From NCBI GenBank assembly GCA_030038175.1, contig JASHPN010000101.1:1-34215 (forward strand): DNA of 34,215 nucleotides. The letters are read 5' to 3'. Source of the stretch: Verrucomicrobiia bacterium (GTDB lineage: Bacteria > Verrucomicrobiota > Verrucomicrobiia > Limisphaerales > UBA11358). Within the stretch, counting starts at the first letter, position 1. Every line of letters begins with the position of its first letter. The translations under genes were made by a program, and so were the position numbers. Below are positions 1 to 8,321 of the stretch, piece after piece. The notes beneath the pieces were generated by a model, which had not been told where the DNA came from, did no database searches, and saw only the letters and a program-made list of their open reading frames with translations.

Positions 1-1704
1 CGTGAGCCGTTTCACAGTGAAGTGCTGCGCGCTTTCGCATTCCGCAAAACCGGCGACGGTTATTATGCGAAAAATTCTCTGAGCGACATCACCGCCCGGG
101 TCAAGACTGTGAAAGCGGATGCGGCCAGTGTCACGCTCGCCATTGACGCGCCCACTAATCTGGCGGGCGAAACCGTGTATATCATGGTCGCGCATTATTA
201 CAACTATCCGGACCTGTTCAACGATACGATGACGCGCACTTTTCGCGGCATTCTTGAACACTATTCCGACATTCCGTTTGATGGCACGGCGCTGGATGAG
301 TTCGGCTGGATGATGCTCAAGCCAAAGCGCGACCACCCCTTTCGCGACCGGTTTTACGGCAAAGCGTTTGCCGCGGAATACCAAAGGCGAACCGGCACGC
401 CGCTCGAACGCGCCTTGTTTGACATGCGGTTCGCGCCGGCAGGCAAACCCGAAGTGCGGATTCGCGCCATCAACGAATATTTCGACGTCATGCGCGATGG
501 CCCGCTCCGCGCGGAACAGGCGTTTTACAAAATGTCCAAGGAAATTTTCGGTCCAAACACGTTCGCCGGCATCCACAATACCTACCATAACGGGACGACC
601 AGTGATGATATTTGGCGCGTGGGTTTAAATTGGTGGAGCGTCCCGCGCGAATACGGCCAAAGCGACGAGGACTGGGGTATGCCGCAACGCATGGGCCTCA
701 TCATGGCGCACAGCGAACCGATCACCTACGACCAATACTATGGCGGCATCCTGAATAGATTCTTGATGAAGGCGTTCCGTGAAGCCCGTTTCGGCGGGCG
801 CACGGATTATCTGGCCTGGAACGACACCAGGACTGGCCGCATCAATATGGCCGACATGACTCGCTATGCCGCCATTCACGACGCCGAGCTAAAGATTCGG
901 CTGCTGAACCGATTTAATCCCGCCGCGCCAAAGCTCTCCGTGCTGATCGTGCTCGGAATGCCTGCCTTGATTGACTGGTTTCCCGATCAAGCCGCGCGGT
1001 CGCCGTGGGACATCAATGGGAGTCTCGGAATTGAACAAAAGGCGCTCGCAATCTGGCGCGCCGGTTATCCCTGCGCCTTGCTGCCGAGCGATTTCATTGA
1101 CGATGGACGAATTACCTTCGACCGGCAAGGCCATCCAGTCATCAACCGCCATCGCTTCGATTGCATGGTCTATCTCTATCCGCAATACGCCAAGGATACC
1201 ACCCTCCAATTTCTTCATCGCTTCACAAAAGCGGGCGGTAAACTGATGCTCACCGGAAACGCAACCCGCGATTTTTACGGCAATGACATTACCAGAAAAT
1301 TCCAGGCGATCGCCGCCCGCGCCACCGTGCGCGGGTTTGACGCGCATCAACTTTCCCGGCTGGGGGCGCAAACCAATTCGCTGCCTGACGGGGCCTTCAT
1401 GGAAGACGGTTCCGTGGTCTTCACGGACTTTGCCTCGTGGCAAAAGGGGCAGTCCAAGCCGTTTTCCGTCGAATTGGCCGGCCATGAGTTTTCCGGCAGT
1501 TACCTTGGCGTCTGCGCGCTGAAAGCGGACGATGACGGCAAGGTTGAGAAATTTGTCTGCGGCGGATTTACCCAATTAAGCCGCGACGGCAAACCCATTT
1601 TTTCCCTGGAAAACTCCGCAGACACGGTGATTACCCGAACGCCTTCCGGCGCCTGCAACGCCATTATTGCAGGACCAAAGAGCGACCGTTTCACTGTTGA
1701 GTAG
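1..1704 (+). CDS. Putative glycoside-hydrolase-like protein, 5' end outside window
   Basis: The frame is open from the first base, so the gene begins upstream; the GTG at 22 is only the first in-window start and is probably not the real one. At least 567 codons are present. The first half looks like an (alpha/beta)8-type region: it carries an acidic patch with DEFGW (near base 294) followed by aromatic-rich stretches such as WWSVPREYGQ. The later part (near bases 910-1290) alternates hydrophobic strands and glycine turns (LSVLIVLGMP, GGKLMLTGNA), reminiscent of the glutamine-amidotransferase-like trimerisation domain that follows the barrel in some family 42 beta-galactosidases. No catalytic pair can be assigned with confidence. 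No signal peptide can be judged because the start is missing. The assignment is inference from fold-like pattern only; a hypothetical protein of unknown activity remains possible. Confidence 0.55.
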   Translation, partial: REPFHSEVLRAFAFRKTGDGYYAKNSLSDITARVKTVKADAASVTLAIDAPTNLAGETVYIMVAHYYNYPDLFNDTMTRTFRGILEHYSDIPFDGTALDEFGWMMLKPKRDHPFRDRFYGKAFAAEYQRRTGTPLERALFDMRFAPAGKPEVRIRAINEYFDVMRDGPLRAEQAFYKMSKEIFGPNTFAGIHNTYHNGTTSDDIWRVGLNWWSVPREYGQSDEDWGMPQRMGLIMAHSEPITYDQYYGGILNRFLMKAFREARFGGRTDYLAWNDTRTGRINMADMTRYAAIHDAELKIRLLNRFNPAAPKLSVLIVLGMPALIDWFPDQAARSPWDINGSLGIEQKALAIWRAGYPCALLPSDFIDDGRITFDRQGHPVINRHRFDCMVYLYPQYAKDTTLQFLHRFTKAGGKLMLTGNATRDFYGNDITRKFQAIAARATVRGFDAHQLSRLGAQTNSLPDGAFMEDGSVVFTDFASWQKGQSKPFSVELAGHEFSGSYLGVCALKADDDGKVEKFVCGGFTQLSRDGKPIFSLENSADTVITRTPSGACNAIIAGPKSDRFTVE

Positions 1705-1778
1705 CCACCGCTCCGTTGGTTTAGGCCGTTGCTGGTTGATCCCTCGAATTATAATCCAGAATCGTGTGTTTTCCGGTA

Positions 1779-1807
1779 TTGCCATGCCGCGGGCGTTGGA
1801 TTAAATA
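1779..1807 (+). promoter_or_regulatory. Sigma-70-type promoter of the pseudopilin gene, leaderless geometry
   Basis: The -35 is TTGCCA (1779-1784), the spacer is 17 bases, and the -10 is TAAATA (1802-1807). The -10 ends 6 bases before the ATG at 1814, so transcription should start at or next to the A of the start codon. The -10 match is weak (3 of 6) but the spacing agrees with eight other starts in this window. Confidence 0.5.
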
Positions 1808-1813
1808 TGGGAT

Positions 1814-2419
1814 ATGACGGTTTGCGGTTGCGCCAAAACACAGGCATTCTCCCTGGTCGAATTGCTGATTGTCCTCGCCTTGATGCTGATCCTCTACACG
1901 ATGTGTTTCAGCTTTGGCTCGGCCGTCCATCAAAAAACCCAAAAAGAGCTTTGCGCCGATAACCTCCAAAAGCTCTATTTGGCCCTGCAAATCTACGGCA
2001 ACGATTTCGGCACATTTCCGGCAAATACCAATGCCCAGACGTCCGAGGCCGTCCTGACCGCGCTCGTGCCGCGTTACACGGCGGACACGGCCCTTTTCAT
2101 TTGCCCCGGCGGACGGGACTCGCAAATTCCCTCCGGTGTGCCGCTGAACAAATACAAAATCAGTTACGCCTATTACATGGGCCGCGGCACCAACGAAGCT
2201 TCGGACGTCGTTTTAATGTCCGACCGGCAAATCAATAATTTGTCGAAAAACACGGGCGAGCAGGTTTTCTCACTCAACGGCAAGACTCCGGGCAACAATC
2301 ATTATAAATACGGGGGAAATCTTCTGTTCTGCGATGGCAGCGTCCAGGCCATTCCTTCGCGCGCGCCGTTTTCACTCGCTTTCACAAACGGAATTGTGCT
2401 ATTGAATCCCAAACCGTAA
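1814..2419 (+). CDS. Type II secretion/type IV pseudopilin-like protein
   Basis: This 201-residue protein starts with a short leader, then the prepilin signature FSLVELLIVLALML that prepilin peptidase (PilD) cleaves and methylates. The residue before the cleavage site is Ala instead of the usual Gly. A single hydrophobic helix (about residues 11-32) is followed by a globular domain ending in the FCDGSV element typical of the large H-x9-DG pseudopilin families of Verrucomicrobiota and Planctomycetota. It is expected to sit in the inner membrane and be assembled into a pseudopilus or to act as a stand-alone membrane-anchored protein; the exact role is unknown. The start is supported by a promoter whose -10 lies 6 bases upstream. 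The next gene begins 4 bases after its stop, so the two are very likely co-transcribed. Confidence 0.85.
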   Translation: MTVCGCAKTQAFSLVELLIVLALMLILYTMCFSFGSAVHQKTQKELCADNLQKLYLALQIYGNDFGTFPANTNAQTSEAVLTALVPRYTADTALFICPGGRDSQIPSGVPLNKYKISYAYYMGRGTNEASDVVLMSDRQINNLSKNTGEQVFSLNGKTPGNNHYKYGGNLLFCDGSVQAIPSRAPFSLAFTNGIVLLNPKP

Positions 2420-2423
2420 CGGT

Positions 2424-4817
2424 ATGAAAATCCAATGCTCATGCGGCGCGAAGTATTCGTTTGACATCACGCCGGGAATGCAGCCAGTCAAATTCGTTTG
2501 CCAGCACTGCGGCCAGGATTACTCGGGCTACGTCAACGACCTCATTCGCAAGGAACTGGGAGATAACGCTTTCGCCGCTGCCCCTCCGCCTTCGGCGTCC
2601 GCGGCTGCGTCCCCCTCCGCGCCGGCTGCTCCCCCCCCGCCGCCCCCGACTGCTCCCGCCGCGCCGCGCCTAAGAATCTCACGGACCCAGGCGCCCGAAG
2701 CGGCGCCCCAGGAACAGGCGCCTCTCAGCAAATATTGCGCGCGACATCGCACGGAACTGACCACCGATTATTGCCAGGTCTGCAAGCAGCCAATCTGTCC
2801 GCAGTGCCTCCAAACGTTCGGCCCGTATTGTTCTTCCTTCTGCAAAAATAAAGTCGAAGGCTCGCGCATTACCGCGCCGCTTCATATCGGCGCAAAATTC
2901 GCGGCGCAACAACAATTTTGGCGCAAGACGGGCCTGATTTCCGGCGTGGTGGGCACGGTGGTTGCCCTGGCCCTGGGCTTTTGGATCTGGTACGCGTGGT
3001 ATGGTTCATATCCGCACACCTGGTTTTCCGTGAAATGGGATGACATATCGCATTCGGGCGGTTCGTGGGTGGTGGACGGCGACCAACTTGTCTTTCTACA
3101 CGGCGGCACCCTGGCGCGCTATAACTTGAAGACGAAACAAAGTGTCTGGTCGCTGGACCTGGTCACCAAACAGGAAATCGCAGACGCCGTCAACGAAGCG
3201 AAGCAGGAAGGTGATATCGAGATACCTCGTATGATCGAGAAAAATGCCAGAATCGGTTTAGAAGAGGCATTGACGCTCAAAGGCGCGGACAAAAACATCT
3301 GGATCGCCGAAGGAAATACCTTAACCCACTACGATTGGGACACCGGCAACGTTCTGCAACAAGTCATCATCACCAACGAGATTGAAGGAGAACTGATCGG
3401 CCAGGGCAACGAATTCATGGGAATCGGACACTCGGAAGACGGCTCTCAAGTAGTAACGCGCGTCAATATGGACGATGGCACGGTTCAAATGGACCACTTC
3501 ACCGCCCCCGGCGCCCCTGCTGCCGGGCAAGTGCCCCTCGTCGCGCAAAATACCCGATCTCAGCGAATGGCGCCGGTCAATGGCGGCCTGCCGCTCTCGC
3601 GCAATGGCGACGACCGGCCCATGAATCCGGCAAGGGTCCAGGAGCAGGTGCAAGGCATGAGCTTGCCCGGGCGCATCGCTCTCCCTGCCCTGCTGGCAAA
3701 CAGCGAACATAACCGGCAAATCAACGAGGAAATAAGGTCCGAAGACCGCAGCCAGGAACCGCGCCGGGCCGTGCCGGCCCGGTCCCTCGCGCCGCAACCA
3801 TCGGACGACGAACAATTCGCCAACCATGATTTTGAACTCGTGCCCGACGGCGATACTTATATCGCGTTCGCCCACCACATGACGCAACAAAACCTCGTCG
3901 AACGCGAAGCCATGAAAGCGCCTCCCGCGCATTCCGCGCTGGACGACCCCAATCTTAGCTCGGCAAATGAATCCAAAGCCGTCAACGAGCAATTGAATGA
4001 AATGCAGCGCAATCGCGGCGGCGATAAAGTCTATGAGGACCAAAGCAAGTATCAGGTCGCCCTCCGACGCCTGTCCTCGTCCCAGCCGGATTGGATTGGC
4101 GAAGTCATCGGGCCGCCGCAATTTTTTGCGTTCAAAACCATGAACGTCATTGCGGCCGGCAAGACGATTATTGCCTTCGACAAATCGAACAAGCTGATTT
4201 GGCAGAGCCAACTGTCCTATCCGATAACCGGCGGCGACGTCCAGGTCGGCGAACGCGAAAATTCTCAATTTGGCCAGGGGCCGTGCGTCGAACACAATGG
4301 CACGCTCTACGTTTTCGATCAGGCGGTCCTGACGGCGTTTGATCCGAGCGGCAACGTTCGCTGGCGCATCCCTTCCGTGGGCGTCGTCGGCCTGTTCTTT
4401 GACGACAAGGGCTATCTCTACGTCAACACCACCTCCGGCAATCCGGATGACATCAAATATTCCCGCCAGATTGATATCACCAAACAGACCGACGCCATCG
4501 TGATCAAAGTGGATCCGGCCACGGGCGCACAACTCTGGAGCGTCAAGCCCGGGGGTTATATTTCCTATTTATCCGGCAAATTTATTTACGCCTGGAACTC
4601 CTACAATCCTGGCGACAAGGAAGACGAAATGAGCGACGCCGCGGATGCCCTTCAAAAACCGGCGTTTTTCCGGATCATCCGCATTGACCCGGGCAACGGC
4701 CATAACGAATGGCAATATGACGATGATCGCGCGCCGGTGGACGTCCAATTTGACCGCAACATCATTTCAGTCGTTTTGAAGAAAGAGGTCGAGGTGCTCA
4801 AGTTTGTTACGCTGTAG
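2424..4817 (+). CDS. Zinc-finger, single-span membrane protein with PQQ-like beta-propeller
   Basis: The 797-residue protein has an unusual order of domains. Residues 1-45 form a zinc-ribbon-like unit (C5-x-C7 and C26-x2-C29). Residues 51-100 are a low-complexity Ala/Pro linker. Residues 104-142 hold a second, B-box-like cluster (C105, H108, C117, C120, C125, C128, C136, C140). A single membrane span lies at about 170-192. The remainder contains beta-propeller blades of the PQQ type, recognisable by repeats such as GTLARYNLKTKQSVWSLDL and TAFDPSGNVRWRIPSV, interrupted by a long charged, disordered-looking insert (about 350-540). If the span is oriented as usual, metal-binding domains face the cytoplasm and the propeller faces the periplasm. 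It has no enzymatic motif that can be seen; a scaffold or signalling role is possible. It lies 4 bases after the pseudopilin gene, suggesting a shared function. Confidence 0.8.
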   Translation: MKIQCSCGAKYSFDITPGMQPVKFVCQHCGQDYSGYVNDLIRKELGDNAFAAAPPPSASAAASPSAPAAPPPPPPTAPAAPRLRISRTQAPEAAPQEQAPLSKYCARHRTELTTDYCQVCKQPICPQCLQTFGPYCSSFCKNKVEGSRITAPLHIGAKFAAQQQFWRKTGLISGVVGTVVALALGFWIWYAWYGSYPHTWFSVKWDDISHSGGSWVVDGDQLVFLHGGTLARYNLKTKQSVWSLDLVTKQEIADAVNEAKQEGDIEIPRMIEKNARIGLEEALTLKGADKNIWIAEGNTLTHYDWDTGNVLQQVIITNEIEGELIGQGNEFMGIGHSEDGSQVVTRVNMDDGTVQMDHFTAPGAPAAGQVPLVAQNTRSQRMAPVNGGLPLSRNGDDRPMNPARVQEQVQGMSLPGRIALPALLANSEHNRQINEEIRSEDRSQEPRRAVPARSLAPQPSDDEQFANHDFELVPDGDTYIAFAHHMTQQNLVEREAMKAPPAHSALDDPNLSSANESKAVNEQLNEMQRNRGGDKVYEDQSKYQVALRRLSSSQPDWIGEVIGPPQFFAFKTMNVIAAGKTIIAFDKSNKLIWQSQLSYPITGGDVQVGERENSQFGQGPCVEHNGTLYVFDQAVLTAFDPSGNVRWRIPSVGVVGLFFDDKGYLYVNTTSGNPDDIKYSRQIDITKQTDAIVIKVDPATGAQLWSVKPGGYISYLSGKFIYAWNSYNPGDKEDEMSDAADALQKPAFFRIIRIDPGNGHNEWQYDDDRAPVDVQFDRNIISVVLKKEVEVLKFVTL

Positions 4818-5200
4818 CCGGGACGCTGCACTGCCCCGGGACCTCGCATCGGCGTCAAGTTAAGGATCGCGCCTTTTTGGGCTTTTCCAGTTCTGGTAAA
4901 ACGCACCGAAGCGTAACTTCTCTTATTGGCCGAGTCGGCGAGGCTCTGACTGAAAAGCCTGTAAGGCTGAAATATGACAGCCCGGGGCAGAGCGCGAGTC
5001 CGCGAGCGCGCCGCCCTGGGTTCACGAACCCCAGTTTTCAGCCGCTGACTGCGAAGCCGCGCGATGCGCGAATCTCAGTTGCGGCCAATTTGCGACATGA
5101 ATCCCCTTGTCTTGCCTGCGCCCACAACGCCAATTCCATCCGCTTGCTCACGCGCGCGGCTCTGTTGCTAAGCCGCTCCCTCGCGGTCGCGGCTCGGCTC
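4818..5200. other. Gene-free stretch with palindromic repeat and orphan promoter-like element
   Basis: No credible gene is seen in these 383 bases between two genes whose ends face each other. The stretch holds a GC-rich palindromic cluster at about 4979-5034: AGCCCGGGGCAG (4979-4990) can pair with the CTGGG-containing part near 5011-5022, and CTGGGTTC (5016-5023) pairs with GAACCCCAG (5026-5034) with one bulge. Further down (5144-5165) lies a copy of the TTGCTC-spacer element found upstream of lpxI and trpG, but with no gene behind it. No T-tract terminator was recognised for either flanking gene. Confidence 0.5.
4979..5034. repeat. Palindromic intergenic repeat (REP-like)
   Basis: Two nested inverted repeats are visible: AGCCCGGGGCAG against a downstream CCCTGGGTT segment, and CTGGGTTC against GAACCCCAG. 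Such short GC-rich palindromes between genes are typical of dispersed repeat families; no second full copy is present in this window, so the family assignment is inference. Confidence 0.4.
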
Positions 5201-5533
5201 TCATTGCTGCACAATATTCACCGCGCCGCTGTTTGGATCATAATTAATTTTGTAACCCGCAGGCGGCTGCGGAATCCGCGCCATATAATTCGGAGTCAGG
5301 TCCTGCAGAGTCTTCGGATAATGGCCTTCCGAAGCATTGTACTGCTGGATGGCCTGCGTCAAATTGGCCACATCCACTTTGCGTTGCGCATAGATTTCCG
5401 GCTGAACCACCGGCGAATTATTATTTGCTGATGGAGTCGTTTGCTGGGACTGGCTGTTGTCGGAGCCGCCGCTGCAGCCGGCCGCCATGACGGCCAGCGC
5501 TCCCGCGATGGTGATCGAATATAAAGCTTTCAT
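5201..5533 (-). CDS. Small lipoprotein with pseudopilin-like C-terminal domain
   Basis: The product is 110 residues. It has a lipoprotein signal peptide with lipobox VMAAGC, so the mature protein starts at the Cys near residue 20 and should be lipid-anchored. A Ser/Gln/Asn-rich linker follows, then about 60 residues (DVANLTQAIQQYNASEGHYP and PNYMARIPQPPAGYKINYDP) that resemble the globular part of GspG-type major pseudopilins, where a helix is followed by the YP-x-L-x2-L pattern. The prepilin N-terminus has therefore been replaced by a lipid anchor. Function unknown. The ATG lies 6 bases after a plausible -10, which supports this start. It stands alone, downstream of recG by about 210 bases. 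Confidence 0.75.
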   Translation of the reverse strand: MKALYSITIAGALAVMAAGCSGGSDNSQSQQTTPSANNNSPVVQPEIYAQRKVDVANLTQAIQQYNASEGHYPKTLQDLTPNYMARIPQPPAGYKINYDPNSGAVNIVQQ

Positions 5534-5539
5534 AGGTTT

Positions 5540-5567
5540 AATTTAATCCCAACTGCGCAAATTCCAA
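5540..5567 (-). promoter_or_regulatory. Putative sigma-70-type promoter of the lipoprotein gene
   Basis: On the minus strand: -35 TTGGAA (5562-5567), 16-base spacer, -10 TAAATT (5540-5545), then 6 bases to the ATG. Both hexamers match the consensus at 4 of 6 positions. The distance to the start codon would make the mRNA leaderless. Confidence 0.4.
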
Positions 5568-5615
5568 GCGCGGAATAGGAGGGACGCGCCATCGCGTGCA
5601 TCCGACCGCGCCCGG

Positions 5616-5730
5616 AGCGCGGCTGTGTCGGAGACCAGCCGCAGCGGCACGACAAAGCATGATCAACAGAAATTTCGCAATCATCCAAAACTACGTGCTG
5701 CGACTGGCCTTCAGCACAGGCGCGCCCAAG
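5616..5730. repeat. Dispersed inverted-repeat element, degenerate copy
   Basis: The left part, GGAGCGCGGCTGTGTC followed by GACCAGCCGCAGC, is shared nearly base for base with the element at 9367-9446. The right arm here is decayed (TGCTGCGACTGGCC then GCACAGGCGCGCCC). It lies just downstream of the recG stop codon, between recG and the lipoprotein gene. The two copies define a repeat family of this genome. Confidence 0.6.
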
Positions 5731-5745
5731 CGGTTGACGAGGGCG

Positions 5746-7869
5746 TCAACCGCCGCCCGCGAGGCGCGGGCGCTCCCCTTTCACCCATTCGCGCGCCTGG
5801 CGAATCAGATTCAAATCTTCCGCCAGGTCCCCAAACCGGAATTTCGGCAAACCACTCTGTTCCTGGCCGAGCATTTGGCCCGGCCCCCGCAACTTCAAAT
5901 CCGCTTCGGCGATTTTGAACCCGTCCGCCGTCTCCTCCAAAATTCTCAGCCGCCGGCGCGCCTCGGGATTTTTTGCGTTCGAGACCAGAATGCAAAAGCT
6001 GGTATGCGCCCCGCGTCCGATGCGTCCGCGGAGCTGATGCAACTGCGCCAGGCCAAATTGCTCGGCGTTTTCCACCAGCATCACCGTTGCGTTCGGCACG
6101 TCCACACCCACCTCGATTAACGACGTGGACAATAACACCTGGATTTCGTTTGCCCGGAATCCGGCCATGACCGCTTCCTTCTCATGCCCCGCCAATCGTC
6201 CGTGCAAGAGGCCGATTTTGAATGTCGCGAAAACCGTTTTCAAATTTTCAAATTCGGCCGTCACGGCTTTTAATTCCTTGTCGCCGGCGTCATCCACGCG
6301 GGGATAGACCACGTAAGCCTGCCGGCCGGCCGAAATTTTCTCACGAATAAACTTGAACACCTCCGGCAGCTTGTCCGATCCGCGCACGAACGTGTTCAGC
6401 CGGCCGCGGCCGCCGGGCATTTGTTCAATCACGGAAATGTCCAGGTCTCCGTACAACGTCAGGCCCAGCGTGCGCGGTATCGGCGTGGCGGTCATGACCA
6501 GCACATGCGGATAATCGCCTTTGCGCACGAGTTGATCGCGTTGCGCCACGCCGAACTTATGTTGCTCGTCTATGATCACCAGGCCGGGCCTGGGCAAATC
6601 AAAACCCGATGAAAACAACGCATGAGTGCCGACAAAGATCATCCGCTTGCCGCCTGCGTCGGACTCCGATCGCTCGGCCTTGCGGCTGCCGGTTTGTATT
6701 TCCACCTGAATGCCGAGCGGCTCCAACCATTTTTTAAAATTCGCGAAATGCTGGTCCGCGAGGATTTCCGTGGGCGCCATGAGGGCGACGTGGTGTCCGC
6801 TTTCAATGGCCATCAGGGCGGTGCACGCCGCCACCACGGTCTTGCCCGAGCCAACGTCACCCTGCAGTAACCGCCGCATGGGATGCGCGCCGCGCATGTC
6901 CGCGCGGATTTCGCGAAGCACCTGCGTCTGCGATTCCGTCAGCTTGAAACCCAGTTTCGATAAAAAAGGTTTAATCAAATGGTTGTCGCCGCCGCACGGC
7001 AGCGCCCGGGCGTTGGCCTCAAACCGTTGTCGCCGGGCGCGAATTTGCATCTGCAATTCAATGAATTCATCCAGCGCCAGCCGTTGCCGCGCAATTTCCA
7101 CATCCGAAAGTTCCTCGGGAAAATGAATCATGTGAACCGCGTTTGCCCGAGACGGCAACGAACCAGCCTCGCGGCTATGAATAGGGGCGCGGCCTTCAGG
7201 CCGCTTCATCGTCGCCCTGGCAACCGTCGTTGAAGCGGCCTGAAGGCCGCGCCCCAATGCCGGTTGATCTACGTCGTCCAACTGCCCTTCAAACCTCGCC
7301 AGCGCACGCCAAATCAATCCGCGCAGCCAGCGTTGCGGCAGCCCCTCGGTAAGCGAATAAATCGGCGTGATGCGGGCAATATGAACAAAACTTTCCTCTC
7401 CGCCTTCAATCACTTCGGTTTCCGGATGGTCCATCGTGCGCGGTTTGGTTTGGAGCAGCTTCCCAAAAACAAACACCTCGTCGCCCTGCGAAAAATAATT
7501 CTGCATATACGGCAGGTTCCACCACCGGCAATGCAATCGCGCCGTGCCGTCATCCAGGACAATTTCGAAGACCGATTTCGTCCCGTGCCGAAACCGCTTC
7601 AATCCCATCGCGACAATGGTCCCGCGCGCGGTGGCCGGCTCGCCCTTCTGAAGATCAGCGATGCGCATGAAATACCGCCGGTCGTCATATCGGCGCGGAC
7701 GATAAAGCAGCAGATCTTCAATCGTGTGAATGTCCAATCGCTTCAATAGCTCCGCCCGTTCAGGCCCGACGCCCCATAGCGTCGCCACCGGCCGTTTCAA
7801 TTCGGGAACGGTTTCCTCCCGAGGCGAAGGCATTTTTGGCGCAGAAATTCTATTTTCCGGCGGCGGCAT
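5746..7869 (-). CDS. recG: ATP-dependent DNA helicase RecG
   Basis: RecG reverses stalled replication forks and migrates branched DNA. The 707-residue product has the N-terminal wedge/OB region (LWGVGPERAELLKRLDI, then the strand-rich TARGTIVAMG part), Walker A GDVGSGKT at about residues 335-342, the DEQH box in VIIDEQHKFGVAQR, the TATPIPRTL motif and the C-terminal GRIGRG motif. Frame stays open for 14 codons upstream, but the ATG at 7869 is preferred because a -10-like TATCGT lies 7 bases before it. Between wedge and helicase domain 1 (about residues 205-235) the protein carries an extra Arg/Ala-rich segment encoded by a perfect palindromic DNA element; other RecG proteins run directly into the conserved IHFPE-containing region. 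All core motifs remain intact, so activity is likely kept. Confidence 0.95.
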   Translation of the reverse strand: MPPPENRISAPKMPSPREETVPELKRPVATLWGVGPERAELLKRLDIHTIEDLLLYRPRRYDDRRYFMRIADLQKGEPATARGTIVAMGLKRFRHGTKSVFEIVLDDGTARLHCRWWNLPYMQNYFSQGDEVFVFGKLLQTKPRTMDHPETEVIEGGEESFVHIARITPIYSLTEGLPQRWLRGLIWRALARFEGQLDDVDQPALGRGLQAASTTVARATMKRPEGRAPIHSREAGSLPSRANAVHMIHFPEELSDVEIARQRLALDEFIELQMQIRARRQRFEANARALPCGGDNHLIKPFLSKLGFKLTESQTQVLREIRADMRGAHPMRRLLQGDVGSGKTVVAACTALMAIESGHHVALMAPTEILADQHFANFKKWLEPLGIQVEIQTGSRKAERSESDAGGKRMIFVGTHALFSSGFDLPRPGLVIIDEQHKFGVAQRDQLVRKGDYPHVLVMTATPIPRTLGLTLYGDLDISVIEQMPGGRGRLNTFVRGSDKLPEVFKFIREKISAGRQAYVVYPRVDDAGDKELKAVTAEFENLKTVFATFKIGLLHGRLAGHEKEAVMAGFRANEIQVLLSTSLIEVGVDVPNATVMLVENAEQFGLAQLHQLRGRIGRGAHTSFCILVSNAKNPEARRRLRILEETADGFKIAEADLKLRGPGQMLGQEQSGLPKFRFGDLAEDLNLIRQAREWVKGERPRLAGGG
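7184..7255. repeat. Perfect 25-bp inverted repeat inside the recG coding sequence
   Basis: Arm 1 (7184-7208, beginning GGGGCGCGGCCTTCAGGCCG) is the exact reverse complement of arm 2 (7231-7255), with a 22-base loop. Each arm also contains its own small hairpin GGCCT-TC-AGGCC. The element is translated in frame and adds about 24 residues to RecG with no stop codon. It looks like a palindromic repeat that has inserted into a tolerant linker, comparable in principle to the protein-coding palindromic elements described in Rickettsia. Confidence 0.85.
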
Positions 7870-8320
7870 CGCCCGCACGATACAAACCGCCCGGCATGGC
7901 TTCAATGGCAAACCCGCGCTTGCGCTTGCCCCAATCCTCAGATGTTACCCCCCTGTTACCCCCAATGTAGCGGACTAAGTGCTTGGCTCGCAAAGATGTA
8001 GCGGATGTTACCCCTTTTTCTACTTTCACACACTCAATGCATATGGACACCTGTCTCATGGGGAATTTCGAACATCCGATTTGCGCTTGCGTTTTGGACT
8101 GTGGCCGTCCCTGCCGCTTTTCGACCGATGCAAGTCGCCCGTGGAATCATGGGTTTCGTCCATCCGTAGTTGCCGCGGCAAAAGCGCCAGGGACTGGCGC
8201 GCTCCAAAACCTTGCGGTCGCCCGATCGATTCACAGAGAGTTTCGACGGTGCCAGTTGTTCCATGCGAACGTTTGACTGCGCGCAAGATCCGCGCAGAAT
8301 CGGCAGGCGAGCCGCCCGCC
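7870..8320. other. Gene-free stretch upstream of recG with short direct repeats
   Basis: No convincing gene. It contains three copies of TGTTACCCC (7943, 7954 and 8006) and two of ATGTAGCGGA (7965-7974 and 7996-8005), a local direct-repeat cluster of unknown meaning. Open frames of about 120-165 codons cross the region on both strands but have no start signal and no recognisable domain. The promoter of recG lies at its recG-proximal edge, and a dispersed repeat abuts the end of the neighbouring membrane protein gene at the other edge. Confidence 0.45.
7877..7905 (-). promoter_or_regulatory. Putative sigma-70-type promoter of recG
   Basis: On the minus strand: -35 TTGAAG (7900-7905), 17-base spacer, -10 TATCGT (7877-7882), then 7 bases to the ATG at 7869. 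Each hexamer matches at 4 of 6. It favours the ATG at 7869 over the open-frame start 42 bases upstream, which would lie above the promoter. Confidence 0.4.
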
Positions 8321-8321
8321 C
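8302..8321. repeat. Short dispersed palindromic repeat, copy 1
   Basis: Read on the minus strand this is GGGCGGGCGGCTCGCCTGCC, differing at 3 positions from the sequence at 10181-10200 on the plus strand. It directly abuts the TAG stop codon of the membrane protein gene, and shares with the second copy the preceding ATGT-G bases. Confidence 0.55.

Noticed and set aside
3321-4532. A 403-codon open frame opposite the beta-propeller gene
   Set aside because: Low-complexity, Ala/Arg/Gly-rich translation with no motif, fully inside a convincing gene on the plus strand.
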